Positions 36,931 to 45,069 of a DNA stretch of 64,000 nt are shown piece by piece. The DNA lies in NCBI GenBank assembly GCA_023392615.1, contig JAEVYT010000014.1:16869-80868 (forward strand), read 5' to 3'. The position numbers and the translations under genes are program-made. Below the pieces are notes generated by a model, which was not told the origin of the DNA, searched no databases, and saw only the letters and a list, made by a program, of their open reading frames with translations. Source of the DNA: Bacillota bacterium. Its GTDB lineage: Bacteria; Bacillota; Clostridia; Lachnospirales; Lachnospiraceae. Numbering within the stretch: position 1 is the stretch's first letter; every line of letters begins with the position of its first letter.

Positions 36931-36965
36931 TTCCCTATTATTTTTCCCTATTATTTTTTCCCTAT
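36931..36965. repeat. short tandem repeat in the QueG-like 5' leader
   Basis: The unit TTCCCTATTATTT occurs about 2.6 times in direct tandem, spaced 13 then 14 bases, just upstream of the QueG-like gene. It is likely slippage-prone; no function seen. Confidence 0.7.
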
Positions 36966-37017
36966 CTATTAATCATTTTGATACAATAGATGACAAATGA
37001 GTGTTTTTATTATTATT

Positions 37018-37320
37018 CTACTTTACATATGGTAATGCCTCAGCCACCTGAATTCCAACCACCGGCATTGGCAAAAGCACAGCACTTCTGACCTCATCCA
37101 GACTTGCACCATGCTTCTTCGCTTGTTCAATATGAAACGGTAAACCTCCATACATCTTTGCTGTTACAAGAACGGAGATATAAGCTAACTCATGCTCCTT
37201 CTTTGATAAACTACTCTGCTCGGACAATTTAAAAATCGCCCCCATAAATGCTTCTCCAACACCATTCGTCTCTTTTAGAAACATCTCAAATCCATCTGAT
37301 ACATTCATTTTTTTTACCAA
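37018..37320 (-). CDS. carboxymuconolactone decarboxylase/AhpD-like protein
   Basis: 100 residues, all-helical. LSKKEHELAYISVLVTAKMYGG followed by LPFHIEQAKKHGASLDEV matches the core helices of the CMD family (given in part). The CxxC pair of AhpD peroxidase-type members is absent, and only the His and Glu remain, so it may be a decarboxylase-like or regulatory member. It lies 125 bases downstream of the ECF sigma factor gene on the same strand; sigma/CMD pairs occur elsewhere. Function unassigned. Confidence 0.78.
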   Translation of the reverse strand: MVKKMNVSDGFEMFLKETNGVGEAFMGAIFKLSEQSSLSKKEHELAYISVLVTAKMYGGLPFHIEQAKKHGASLDEVRSAVLLPMPVVGIQVAEALPYVK

Positions 37321-37444
37321 CCTTTCAAACTATAATAATTTGTTACATCTATAAAGATGCTATAAAATCATCAAAGATACGGGCGGTTGATAATTTAATT
37401 CACAAAAAAATGAATATTATATTTGAATACCCAATTACATACCA

Positions 37445-38215
37445 TTATAATTCATTAGCAAAGATTTTTATAACATGATCATACCAATCCTGAGATGGTT
37501 TTTGCTCAGGCATGTTCGTATATAAATACAACACCTTTCGCCTTACAATCTCATCAAATTGATAACCTTTTTTTTCAAAATCTAATCGCCTGATCAATTG
37601 CTTTGTCCTTTGCTGTTGCTGATCCCTCTTTGATGAAAATTCAATCCAAGCCTTGCATGAACATGGGTTGTGCTCAAAGATTAAATCACAGTGATCAGAA
37701 AAAAAAGAATCTATATTCATTCGTGCACGGTAAAGCAAGCCTTTTGTTGCTCCTTTTGAAATCTTCAAAATCTCAGCTACCTGATCTGTTGTAAGTCCAA
37801 ACATATCTACCAATGAAAAAGCAATTCTTTGATTCAAGGACAATCTTCTTACCATAGCCAAAAAGCATCCATTTTGTAAGCTCTTTACCTCCTCAGCTAC
37901 GATTACTTCCTCCTCCGGTAACGGAATGTCTTGCTTTAGGAGTAGGCCTTCTTCCTCAAGCTTATCCCAGTCTTCCAACATCATCTGTTTATCGCTTTGA
38001 TTCTTACGTATCTTCATTAGAAATTCATGATAGCATATCGTTCGAAGCCATTTTGATAACGCATTCTCATCCTTTAATGTGTTTATATTCATCCAGGCTT
38101 TCACAAAGGTATCCTGCGTGATATCGGCAGCATCATCCGGATGACAGGACAATTTTAACGCATAATTATAGATATATACATAATAATTGTTAAAGATCTG
38201 AGTAATGTCCTTCAT
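37445..38215 (-). CDS. ECF-type RNA polymerase sigma factor with C-terminal extension
   Basis: 256 residues. Sigma region 2 is seen at 12-75 (HPDDAADITQDTFVKAWMNI) and region 4 at 128-178 (LSLNQRIAFSLVDMFGL, then TTDQVAEILKISKGATKGLL). About 75 further residues follow, with NPCSCKAW (possible metal site) and a basic then aromatic tail, longer than a standard ECF factor. The extension may replace a separate anti-sigma factor, as none is encoded beside it. GGAGGAATT precedes the ATG. Confidence 0.85.
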   Translation of the reverse strand: MKDITQIFNNYYVYIYNYALKLSCHPDDAADITQDTFVKAWMNINTLKDENALSKWLRTICYHEFLMKIRKNQSDKQMMLEDWDKLEEEGLLLKQDIPLPEEEVIVAEEVKSLQNGCFLAMVRRLSLNQRIAFSLVDMFGLTTDQVAEILKISKGATKGLLYRARMNIDSFFSDHCDLIFEHNPCSCKAWIEFSSKRDQQQQRTKQLIRRLDFEKKGYQFDEIVRRKVLYLYTNMPEQKPSQDWYDHVIKIFANEL

Positions 38216-38250
38216 AATTCCTCCAATCCCACTAAAGTAATTGTGTTATA

Positions 38251-39888
38251 TTACCTTATCACTACACGATTTCTACCTTCCATCTTTGCACTGTATAAAG
38301 CTTCATCTGCTCTTTCATACCACTCCTGAAACGTTTCATTATACTTTTTTTGTGCAGCGCCGATACTTAAGGTCTGTTTTCCTGTTACAGGGTGATTATT
38401 GTTCTCATAGTTTAATCTAACATTCTCCAAAACCTTCACCGCTTCTTCCAGAGAAGTTTTCGGTAGAATGATAACAAATTCTTCCCCACCAAATCGAATC
38501 AGCCAATCGGTACTTCTAACACTTCTGGCTGCAATTTGAGCAGCGGTTTTTAGCTGATCATCTCCAACTGGATGTCCCCAGGTATCATTGACCAATTTAA
38601 ATAAATCCAGATCCATAATTGCCATTGTTAAGTTCAGATTAAATATATCACTTTGCGTCATTTCTTCAAAAATCATACGATCAAGATAATGACGATTATA
38701 TAGCCCGGTAAGCTGATCCCTCATCGCTTTCTCTATTAAAACTTCATTTTCAATCGTTTTAATCGTAACATCTCTGGCTGATGCAAAGATATATTGCCCC
38801 ATGCTTAACTGTATTCTCCATTCGAATATGCGATAAGAACCATTCTTACAGCGAAACTCACTGATGAACTCACAAACCTCGTGAAAATTCAGCATCTTAT
38901 CAAATTCTTCTTTAATCTGATTAAGATCGCTATCTTGAACAAATTCAGCCAGTTGTTTGCCTAGTAATTCTTCTTCCTCATACCCCAGTATCTCTTGGAA
39001 TTTACGATTTACCTTGTGAATCTTCATATTCATATCAAAAACACATAGAATATCCATGTTAATATTTAAAAAGCTGTCGATAACATTTTCCTGAAAATAT
39101 TCTTTAGTAGTATCACGAAACGTAGTTACAGCCCCTATCAAATGCTCATTCTGCGTAATATAAGCTGCTGTTCCTTGTATGTAACGTTCCCTTCCATCCT
39201 TAGCTAGAAGGATAACATCTCGAATATAATCATGTCCTCTTTTTGCAATCAATTCATTACCGATAATGGGCTCACATTCCACTCTGGATTGAATATCAAT
39301 GGTATGAAACACTTCGCCAAAAGGCTTTCCTAATGCTTCCTTCGCATCCCATCCTGTGTACCTTTGAGCGAGCTCATTCATAATTGTAATCTTTCCTTGT
39401 TTATCCGTAACAATAATTCCTTCATGAATCGAATATAGTATAGTCTCAAAAAGTTCTCTTAGTCGGTTCTCTTCAGCCAGTACTTCATTTTTTACAAGGT
39501 ATGCATCCTCAAGCTCATCACGGACTGATTGTAATTCCTGTTCATAACGATTTCTTTTCGTAATTGTAACAAGTACACATTCAATATAGGTTTTACCTTC
39601 TTTGATATCAAGCTTCCCATTCAACTGAATCGGAATATCTTCCATATCCTTTACTTTTAGCGTTAAGTAGATTTCCTCCATCTTTCCGCCATGAATAATT
39701 TGCATAAGAAATAAGGAGTGAAATATAATTTTGCTGGCTGATGACAAGTATTGATCAATAAACTGACCAACCACCTGTTCCATCGGGTAATTAATCAGTT
39801 CTAAAAAATACTCATTCGTTTCAAGAATCTCTCCTTGCTCATTCAAAAGTAAATATCCACATGGTATGTGATGCATTCCGTTATACAA
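38251..39888 (-). CDS. PAS-PAS-PAS diguanylate cyclase
   Basis: 545 residues without membrane segments. Three PAS domains are visible, at about 5-110 (GYLLLNEQGEILETNEYFL), 145-260 (IVTDKQGKITIMNELAQRY) and 268-375 (DILCVFDMNMKIHKVNRKF), then a GGDEF domain with DQLTGLYNRHYLDRM and the active motif RFGGEEFVIILP. It should produce cyclic di-GMP in response to a ligand or redox cue. The TTG start at 39888 follows GGGGAGAAGAATAGC; an ATG four codons on is the alternative. An RsbQ-like hydrolase is encoded just upstream. Confidence 0.9.
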   Translation of the reverse strand: MYNGMHHIPCGYLLLNEQGEILETNEYFLELINYPMEQVVGQFIDQYLSSASKIIFHSLFLMQIIHGGKMEEIYLTLKVKDMEDIPIQLNGKLDIKEGKTYIECVLVTITKRNRYEQELQSVRDELEDAYLVKNEVLAEENRLRELFETILYSIHEGIIVTDKQGKITIMNELAQRYTGWDAKEALGKPFGEVFHTIDIQSRVECEPIIGNELIAKRGHDYIRDVILLAKDGRERYIQGTAAYITQNEHLIGAVTTFRDTTKEYFQENVIDSFLNINMDILCVFDMNMKIHKVNRKFQEILGYEEEELLGKQLAEFVQDSDLNQIKEEFDKMLNFHEVCEFISEFRCKNGSYRIFEWRIQLSMGQYIFASARDVTIKTIENEVLIEKAMRDQLTGLYNRHYLDRMIFEEMTQSDIFNLNLTMAIMDLDLFKLVNDTWGHPVGDDQLKTAAQIAARSVRSTDWLIRFGGEEFVIILPKTSLEEAVKVLENVRLNYENNNHPVTGKQTLSIGAAQKKYNETFQEWYERADEALYSAKMEGRNRVVIR

Positions 39889-39943
39889 GCTATTCTTCTC
39901 CCCTTCTTTAATCTAACAATTATTTTAAATCAGACTAATAAAC

Positions 39944-40741
39944 TCAGCTCACGAACTCTACAATACATTCTGCTGTAATTTTTGGCATACTTAAATGTGG
40001 GTAATGTCCCCGTGCCTCAATTATTTTAAGTGAGCTATTCTTTATATTATCATTCAAATAGTGTGCAACCTCCACCGGTACGATACTATCGACAGAACAT
40101 TGAATGATTAAAGTTGGGATTGTAACCAGACTCACTTCTTTACGACAGTCCGTTAAGAAAGTAGCTCTTGCAAAATCCTTCATAATACCAGGGTCTTCAC
40201 TAGATAAGGTATCCTTAAGCTGTTCGGCCAAAGCAGGTTTATCCGGATTATCCATTAACGCTGAAGCATTTGCACTTGCCCACCCCAAAAAGTTCATTTC
40301 CATAAATGTAAGTATTTCATTGATATCCTGTTTATCAAATCCCCCGTAATAATTATTACCATCGTTAATATAACGAGGTGATGGGCTAATAAGTACCATT
40401 TTTTTAAAATACTTTGGGTTGTGGATAGAAGCCAACACTCCTATCATAGAGCTAACCGAATGACCTACAAAAATCGCATCATTAATTTTAAGTTCATCGA
40501 GTATTTCCTCCAGATCCTTAGCATATCCATGCAGATCAGAATAACGCTTTTTATCATATTGCGTTTTATCCGAATGACCGGATCCAACATAATCATATAG
40601 TATTATCTTGTAATTATTTTCAAAATATGGCGTAATAAATTGCCAAATATTTTGATCACATCCAAAACCATGACCAAGTACAATAGTCTGCTCCCCCGAA
40701 CCAATTATATTAACGTTATTTCTCTTAAGAATGTGATTCAT
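39944..40741 (-). CDS. rsbQ: RsbQ-like alpha/beta hydrolase
   Basis: About 265 residues. MNHILKRNNVNIIGSGEQTI and VLGHGFGCDQNIWQFITPYF match RsbQ closely, with nucleophile elbow VGHSVSSMIGVLAS, Asp in IIQCSVDSIVPVEVAHYL and His in EARGHYPHLS. In B. subtilis RsbQ works with the PAS phosphatase RsbP in energy-stress sensing, probably by making a PAS ligand; the D14/KAI2 receptors are relatives. The start at 40741 has GAGGAAAGAGAT before it, and 40801 is an upstream alternative without a site. The next gene is PAS-GGDEF, not RsbP. Confidence 0.88.
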   Translation of the reverse strand: MNHILKRNNVNIIGSGEQTIVLGHGFGCDQNIWQFITPYFENNYKIILYDYVGSGHSDKTQYDKKRYSDLHGYAKDLEEILDELKINDAIFVGHSVSSMIGVLASIHNPKYFKKMVLISPSPRYINDGNNYYGGFDKQDINEILTFMEMNFLGWASANASALMDNPDKPALAEQLKDTLSSEDPGIMKDFARATFLTDCRKEVSLVTIPTLIIQCSVDSIVPVEVAHYLNDNIKNSSLKIIEARGHYPHLSMPKITAECIVEFVS

Positions 40742-40980
40742 ATCTCTTTCCTCATTTTCATAAAATTCAGTAAAGTGACTATTAATAACTTGATATGACA
40801 TAATTGTTTAAAATGCACCAAACCTTAATATTGATTTTATCATAGTTTCTGCATTACTGTAAATGTATCATTTATTAAGGTTTTCTGAAATCCTAAGGTT
40901 TTTTTCATAACACAGGTTACGGAATAACTGGCAGTATTTACGAAACCCTGCTTCACCAATAATATAAATATAGTGCATAA

Positions 40981-41015
40981 CAAAAAAAGCCACAAGCAAA
41001 ACATTGCTCATAGCT
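40981..41015 (-). terminator. Rho-independent terminator with wobble pairs
   Basis: Arms AGCCACAAGCAA (40988-40999) and TTGCTCATAGCT (41004-41015) pair over 12 positions, three as G-U in the minus-strand RNA, followed by seven T. It ends transcription from the kinase operon and the small frame at 41098. Confidence 0.75.
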
Positions 41016-41097
41016 TAGAACGGTATACTCTATTCAGAGTAACAAAAAATATCTACCTAAGTAGATTATAAATCATTACGCTATTTTAATACTTTCC

Positions 41098-41190
41098 TTA
41101 CTCTGCACAACGTTTCACCAGTTTTTGTACAGAGATATTTCGATTTTTTGGATACAGTCTATTGTTCATTCTTATCACCATTCGTCTCAT
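41098..41190 (-). CDS. possible 30-residue basic peptide
   Basis: MRRMVIRMNNRLYPKNRNIS begins a strongly basic 30-residue frame; AAGGA lies about 8 bases before its ATG. It lies between the histidine kinase stop and a terminator, in the 534-base gap 40802-41335. I know no family for it. The rest of the gap (41191-41335) is AT-rich with no clear promoter. Chance occurrence is quite possible. Confidence 0.35.
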   Translation of the reverse strand: MRRMVIRMNNRLYPKNRNISVQKLVKRCAE

Positions 41191-41335
41191 AATTATTTCC
41201 TTATCTCATAGTTTTTCAAAACACAAAGTTTTAACCTATTGATAATCATCAGAAACATTAACCATATAATACCATAATCTTTTTATTATATTAACTTATC
41301 AAATCACTAATCTTGATATTATTAGAATGTCTTGA

Positions 41336-42247
41336 CTATAATGAATTCTTTATCTTCCATCGTAATATAATGATAAATTGATCTCCCTCTACCTTGGCTT
41401 CTATCGTACCCTTAAGTTTTTCTGTTAAAACCTTAGCAATCGATAAACCCAAACCGGTACTCTGTGAATTTCTAGTTGTATCCCCGGTATAAAATCGATC
41501 AAAGATATAGTTGATGTCCTCCTCGTTTATGTGATTTTTATCATTACGTACCTCTATCACACATACTCCACACTTTGTATACTGTGAGATGCAAAAGTAG
41601 TTGTCTGCATATTTTAATGAGTTTTGAACCAAATTATTAATAATCCGATTAAACTGAATCTTATCCCCAATAATACCTACTGGTTTATCTTCGATTTGTA
41701 TCTCAACATGAATGTCTTTTTTAACAAATTCCTGATAATGTGCTACCACAACTTCCTTCAGTATGGGCTGAATCTCTACTAGTTCATGAAGAAGCGGATA
41801 GTCATCTGCCTCAATTCTTGATAACTCGTAAAAATCTTGAATAAATCCCTGTAAAACCCTCGCTCTATTACCGATAATCTCTAAATATTCTTTTTTTTCT
41901 TCTTGAGTGGTCTCAGCGTCTTGCATCAAATCCACATATCCGATTATTGAAGTAAGTGGAGTTCGAAGATCATGTGAAATATTCTCAATCTCTCTTCGAA
42001 TCTGTTCTTCTCTTCTTTGATATGCAATTCTTTCCTCCTGCCTCTTTTTATAGATTACATTTATTCGGTAAAATAGTTGTTCCACCGTTCGACCCATTCT
42101 CAATGCCTTCAATTGTCGATTTGAATCCTTCAATAATTCAATTTCATCCATTTGATTATTTGCATATCGAATAGACCAAAGTATGGAAAACAGACGTGCA
42201 GCCAATAATATTGAGACAATTAATAGAATTATACAAACAAATATCAT
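41336..42247 (-). CDS. sensor histidine kinase (small, one membrane helix)
   Basis: 303 residues. One N-terminal membrane helix (IFVCIILLIVSILLAARLF), a coiled coil, then the dimerisation domain with the phospho-accepting His in ENISHDLRTPLTSIIGYV near 95, N-box IINNLVQNSLKYA, F-box IFDRFYTG and G-box TGLGLSIAKVL. There is almost no outer domain, as in kinases that sense through a partner ABC transporter in bacitracin/lantibiotic systems. It is the last gene of the regulator-ABC-kinase set. GAAAGGGGTGCAGTCGTT precedes the ATG. Confidence 0.92.
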   Translation of the reverse strand: MIFVCIILLIVSILLAARLFSILWSIRYANNQMDEIELLKDSNRQLKALRMGRTVEQLFYRINVIYKKRQEERIAYQRREEQIRREIENISHDLRTPLTSIIGYVDLMQDAETTQEEKKEYLEIIGNRARVLQGFIQDFYELSRIEADDYPLLHELVEIQPILKEVVVAHYQEFVKKDIHVEIQIEDKPVGIIGDKIQFNRIINNLVQNSLKYADNYFCISQYTKCGVCVIEVRNDKNHINEEDINYIFDRFYTGDTTRNSQSTGLGLSIAKVLTEKLKGTIEAKVEGDQFIIILRWKIKNSL

Positions 42248-42360
42248 AACGACTGCACCCCTTTCCTTATTCTTTAAAGTAATTATGGTACTCTTTCAAA
42301 GACTAAATGATCAACTTATACTTCCCATTAATTGGTATTTATAAAGTTTATACCTTCTTC

Positions 42361-43137
42361 TTACTTAACTTCTCTTTTACGAAATGCAATATAGCCAATT
42401 ATTACGAATACAAGCATTTCAACTAATCCAATAATCCAAAAGTTTCTATAACTATCCGCTCCCCAAAGTGTAGTGAACGTATTTGTTTTAAAATCAAAAT
42501 GTATTGCCTGAATCATATTATATGGTAATATTTCAGCAAACTTTTTAAATATTTCAAATTTCATCGCCAATAAATTTGACATTAACGGAAGTGCTAACAT
42601 TATTCCAACAGTAGAACCAATTGTAGCGCCGGTACCTTCAAAGAAAAAAGCAAAGCAATTCGTCAATCCTATTGAAAACAGGAATAAAGGAAGGCAAATT
42701 ATACATACATTGATCAGTAGCTTAAGATTCGAAATATCCGAATTATCCAGCAAAAGATATGCAGTAATAATATGAACGCCAATAATAATTACAAAAGCGA
42801 TTAAAGCGTAAATTACTTGAACAATTAATTTGCCAAAATACAAAGTGCCTCTTGTCATACCAAAAGAAATACTGTTCTTCATCGTATGATTATTATATTC
42901 ATTACTAAATATATTGTTGGACACCACAATACATAGGAATAATACCATAATCATACTTGTTACAACCATACTAAACGAAAATGCAGTATTAGCATATGGA
43001 AATTTACTATCTGAAAGCTTGATAGAAGCCAATAATATGCTGGAGCTAATTAATAATAAAGTATTGATAATTACAAATAAATAAGTACCTTTTACATGTA
43101 ATAGTCGGTAAAGTTCACTTTTAATATATCTACTCAT
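42361..43137 (-). CDS. ABC-2 permease, bacitracin/lantibiotic immunity type
   Basis: 258 residues with six membrane helices and the start MSRYIKSELYRLLHVKGTYLF, typical of small BcrB/LanE-type permeases. It overlaps the ATPase gene by 8 bases, with GGGAGGAAATAACC before the ATG. The pair probably exports or expels a membrane-active peptide under control of the neighbouring two-component system. The substrate is not known. Confidence 0.85.
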   Translation of the reverse strand: MSRYIKSELYRLLHVKGTYLFVIINTLLLISSSILLASIKLSDSKFPYANTAFSFSMVVTSMIMVLFLCIVVSNNIFSNEYNNHTMKNSISFGMTRGTLYFGKLIVQVIYALIAFVIIIGVHIITAYLLLDNSDISNLKLLINVCIICLPLFLFSIGLTNCFAFFFEGTGATIGSTVGIMLALPLMSNLLAMKFEIFKKFAEILPYNMIQAIHFDFKTNTFTTLWGADSYRNFWIIGLVEMLVFVIIGYIAFRKREVK

Positions 43138-44053
43138 GGTTATTTCCTCCCACTAATTGAATAAAGTATTTTTCCAAATTAATATCTTTAACAGATATCT
43201 CATTTAGAGCAATATCAGAATTGACAGCAAGTTTACTGATTAAGGATGGCTGATCAAGATATTCATACAGCTGAATTGTGCGTTCCGGCGTAACCTTGTA
43301 ATTTTTACATCCCAATTTACTTTCTAGTAGAGCCGTCATTGTTTCAACTTTATCCACCTTTAATTCCAAATACTTATTACATTCCTGCGCAAGTTCTTCA
43401 CTTGACAATTGCTTCACCATTTTTCCTTCGTGAATAAATCCGTAATAAGTAACCAAATTAGTCAATTCGGTTAATATGTGGCTGGAAATTAATATTGTAA
43501 TATTCTTTTCATGGCTTAGTTTTAATAATAAGTTACGTATCTCAACGATTCCGAATGGGTCAAGACCGTTGATTGGCTCATCAAGAAATAATATCTCCGG
43601 CTTATTCATAAGCGCTAATGCAAGTCCAAGTCTCTGCTTCATACCCAAAGAAAAGCTCTGAAACTTCTTATTACCCACATTTGCCAAGCCTACTTCTTCA
43701 AGTGCATCCTCAACACACTGTTTACCCGGAATTCCTCGTTGAATTCGGTAGTATTCAAGATTCTGTCTTGCGTTTAATTTTGGATAAAAACTTGGAGTCT
43801 CTATGATAGCACCGATCCTCTTTCGTGCCTTACTCATCTCATTCTCATTGGTAGCACCAAATAATGAGATTTCTCCTGCAGACGAAAATGCCTGACCGGT
43901 TATCAATCGAAGTAATGTTGTTTTACCGGCTCCGTTCTTGCCAACTAATCCGTATATCTCCCCCTGCTTGATCTCCATATTAATGTCATCGAGTACCAAA
44001 TTATGCTTATACGACTTTTTTAAGTTTCTGGTTGTTAAAATTATATCTCTCAC
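43130..44053 (-). CDS. ABC transporter ATPase, BcrA type
   Basis: 307 residues. Walker A GLVGKNGAGKTTLLRLITGQ, signature FSLGMKQRLGLALALMN, Walker B EILFLDEPINGLDPFGI and H-loop ISSHILTEL are all complete. The C-terminal 85 residues are the variable tail of BcrA-like ATPases. GTG start after AAGGAGCTTTCAG. The promoter region upstream holds two tandem 11-mers that may bind the response regulator. It works with the permease gene that overlaps its end. Confidence 0.92.
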   Translation of the reverse strand: MRDIILTTRNLKKSYKHNLVLDDINMEIKQGEIYGLVGKNGAGKTTLLRLITGQAFSSAGEISLFGATNENEMSKARKRIGAIIETPSFYPKLNARQNLEYYRIQRGIPGKQCVEDALEEVGLANVGNKKFQSFSLGMKQRLGLALALMNKPEILFLDEPINGLDPFGIVEIRNLLLKLSHEKNITILISSHILTELTNLVTYYGFIHEGKMVKQLSSEELAQECNKYLELKVDKVETMTALLESKLGCKNYKVTPERTIQLYEYLDQPSLISKLAVNSDIALNEISVKDINLEKYFIQLVGGNNHE

Positions 44054-44130
44054 CTGAAAGCTCCTTTCTTACATTAGATTGTTTTCTGAACATCTATCAG
44101 TATAGCGTTATACTTTTAACAAGTACTTAA

Positions 44131-44152
44131 AAAAGTTTAAAGAAAGTATAAA
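44131..44152. promoter_or_regulatory. tandem 11-bp direct repeat, candidate response regulator site
   Basis: AAAAGTTTAAA (44131-44141) and GAAAGTATAAA (44142-44152) are adjacent and agree at 9 of 11 positions. OmpR/PhoB regulators bind such 11-base direct repeats. They lie upstream of the ABC ATPase gene. Confidence 0.5.
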
Positions 44153-44219
44153 GATAAATATTAATTACATATTCCTGTGAGAAATCTATTTTTAATTAAA
44201 CGATTATCGAAAATGCGGT

Positions 44220-44912
44220 TTATTCATTATCCATCTTAAACCCAATACCCCATACTGTTTTTATATAGGATTCTTCATCGTAATCCTTAATCTTTTTACG
44301 TATATTACTGATATGAACATTAATGGTATTATCCTCACCATAATATCCATTCTTCCAAATCTCCTGGTATAATTGTTCCTTTGTAAATACCCTATCCGGA
44401 TAAGTAATTAATTGAAGCAGTATATCAAATTCAAATGCAGTAAGGTTGATTGTGTTTCCACTTACAAGAGCGGTTCTTGCAGATGGCTTTACGCTCAAAT
44501 TCTTAAATTGAAAATCGACATCCTCTTCTTCTACCTGCTTAAACGTCTGCGTCCTTCGTAGCAGTGCTTCCACTCTTGCTAATATTTCTTCTCTTTCAAA
44601 TGGCTTTACCACATAGTCATCTGCACCATGTTTTAGTGCGTTGACCTTATCCTCTAAAGCTCCCTTTGCCGATATTACCATAATAGGAGTATTTCCTTCT
44701 TTTCGTATCACCCGGATTAACTCTTCCCCATTCATACCAGGCAACATCAAATCAAGTAATATTAAATCAAAGATGTTCATTGATAATAAAAGCTTCGCTT
44801 CGGTACCGGAATAAGCGCTAGTTACCTGATATTTTTCTTTTTCTAAGTAGCGGCGTAATATCCGGTTGATATCTTCATTATCTTCCACCACTAATATATT
44901 AACTTGTCCCAT
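44220..44912 (-). CDS. OmpR/PhoB-family response regulator
   Basis: About 230 residues. Receiver domain with the acidic pair in VVEDNEDINRIL, phospho-Asp in LILLDLMLPGMNG, the Ser in VISAKG and Lys in VKPFEREEI. The C-terminal winged helix shows LTAFEFDILLQLITYPDRVF and DNTINVHISNIRKKI. It should activate the ABC transporter operon when phosphorylated by the kinase encoded downstream. GGGGAACGTT precedes the ATG at 44912; an upstream ATG at 44930 has no site. Confidence 0.93.
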   Translation of the reverse strand: MGQVNILVVEDNEDINRILRRYLEKEKYQVTSAYSGTEAKLLLSMNIFDLILLDLMLPGMNGEELIRVIRKEGNTPIMVISAKGALEDKVNALKHGADDYVVKPFEREEILARVEALLRRTQTFKQVEEEDVDFQFKNLSVKPSARTALVSGNTINLTAFEFDILLQLITYPDRVFTKEQLYQEIWKNGYYGEDNTINVHISNIRKKIKDYDEESYIKTVWGIGFKMDNE

Positions 44913-45069
44913 AACGTTCCCCTTTAACAAACATAATTATCCATATTATACCTTACATAAGGACTCATGTAAAATAAGATATTTTATTTGTACGAAAAAA
45001 AGCAGATACCTATGTGATAGATAACCGCTTTAATTTTTCCAGAACACCTAATGTATTACTTTGTATTTA

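Noticed and set aside
36931..36965. Tandem TTCCCTATTATTT units as a CRISPR-like or regulatory array
   Set aside because: Only 2.6 short units with no spacers; a slippage repeat is enough.
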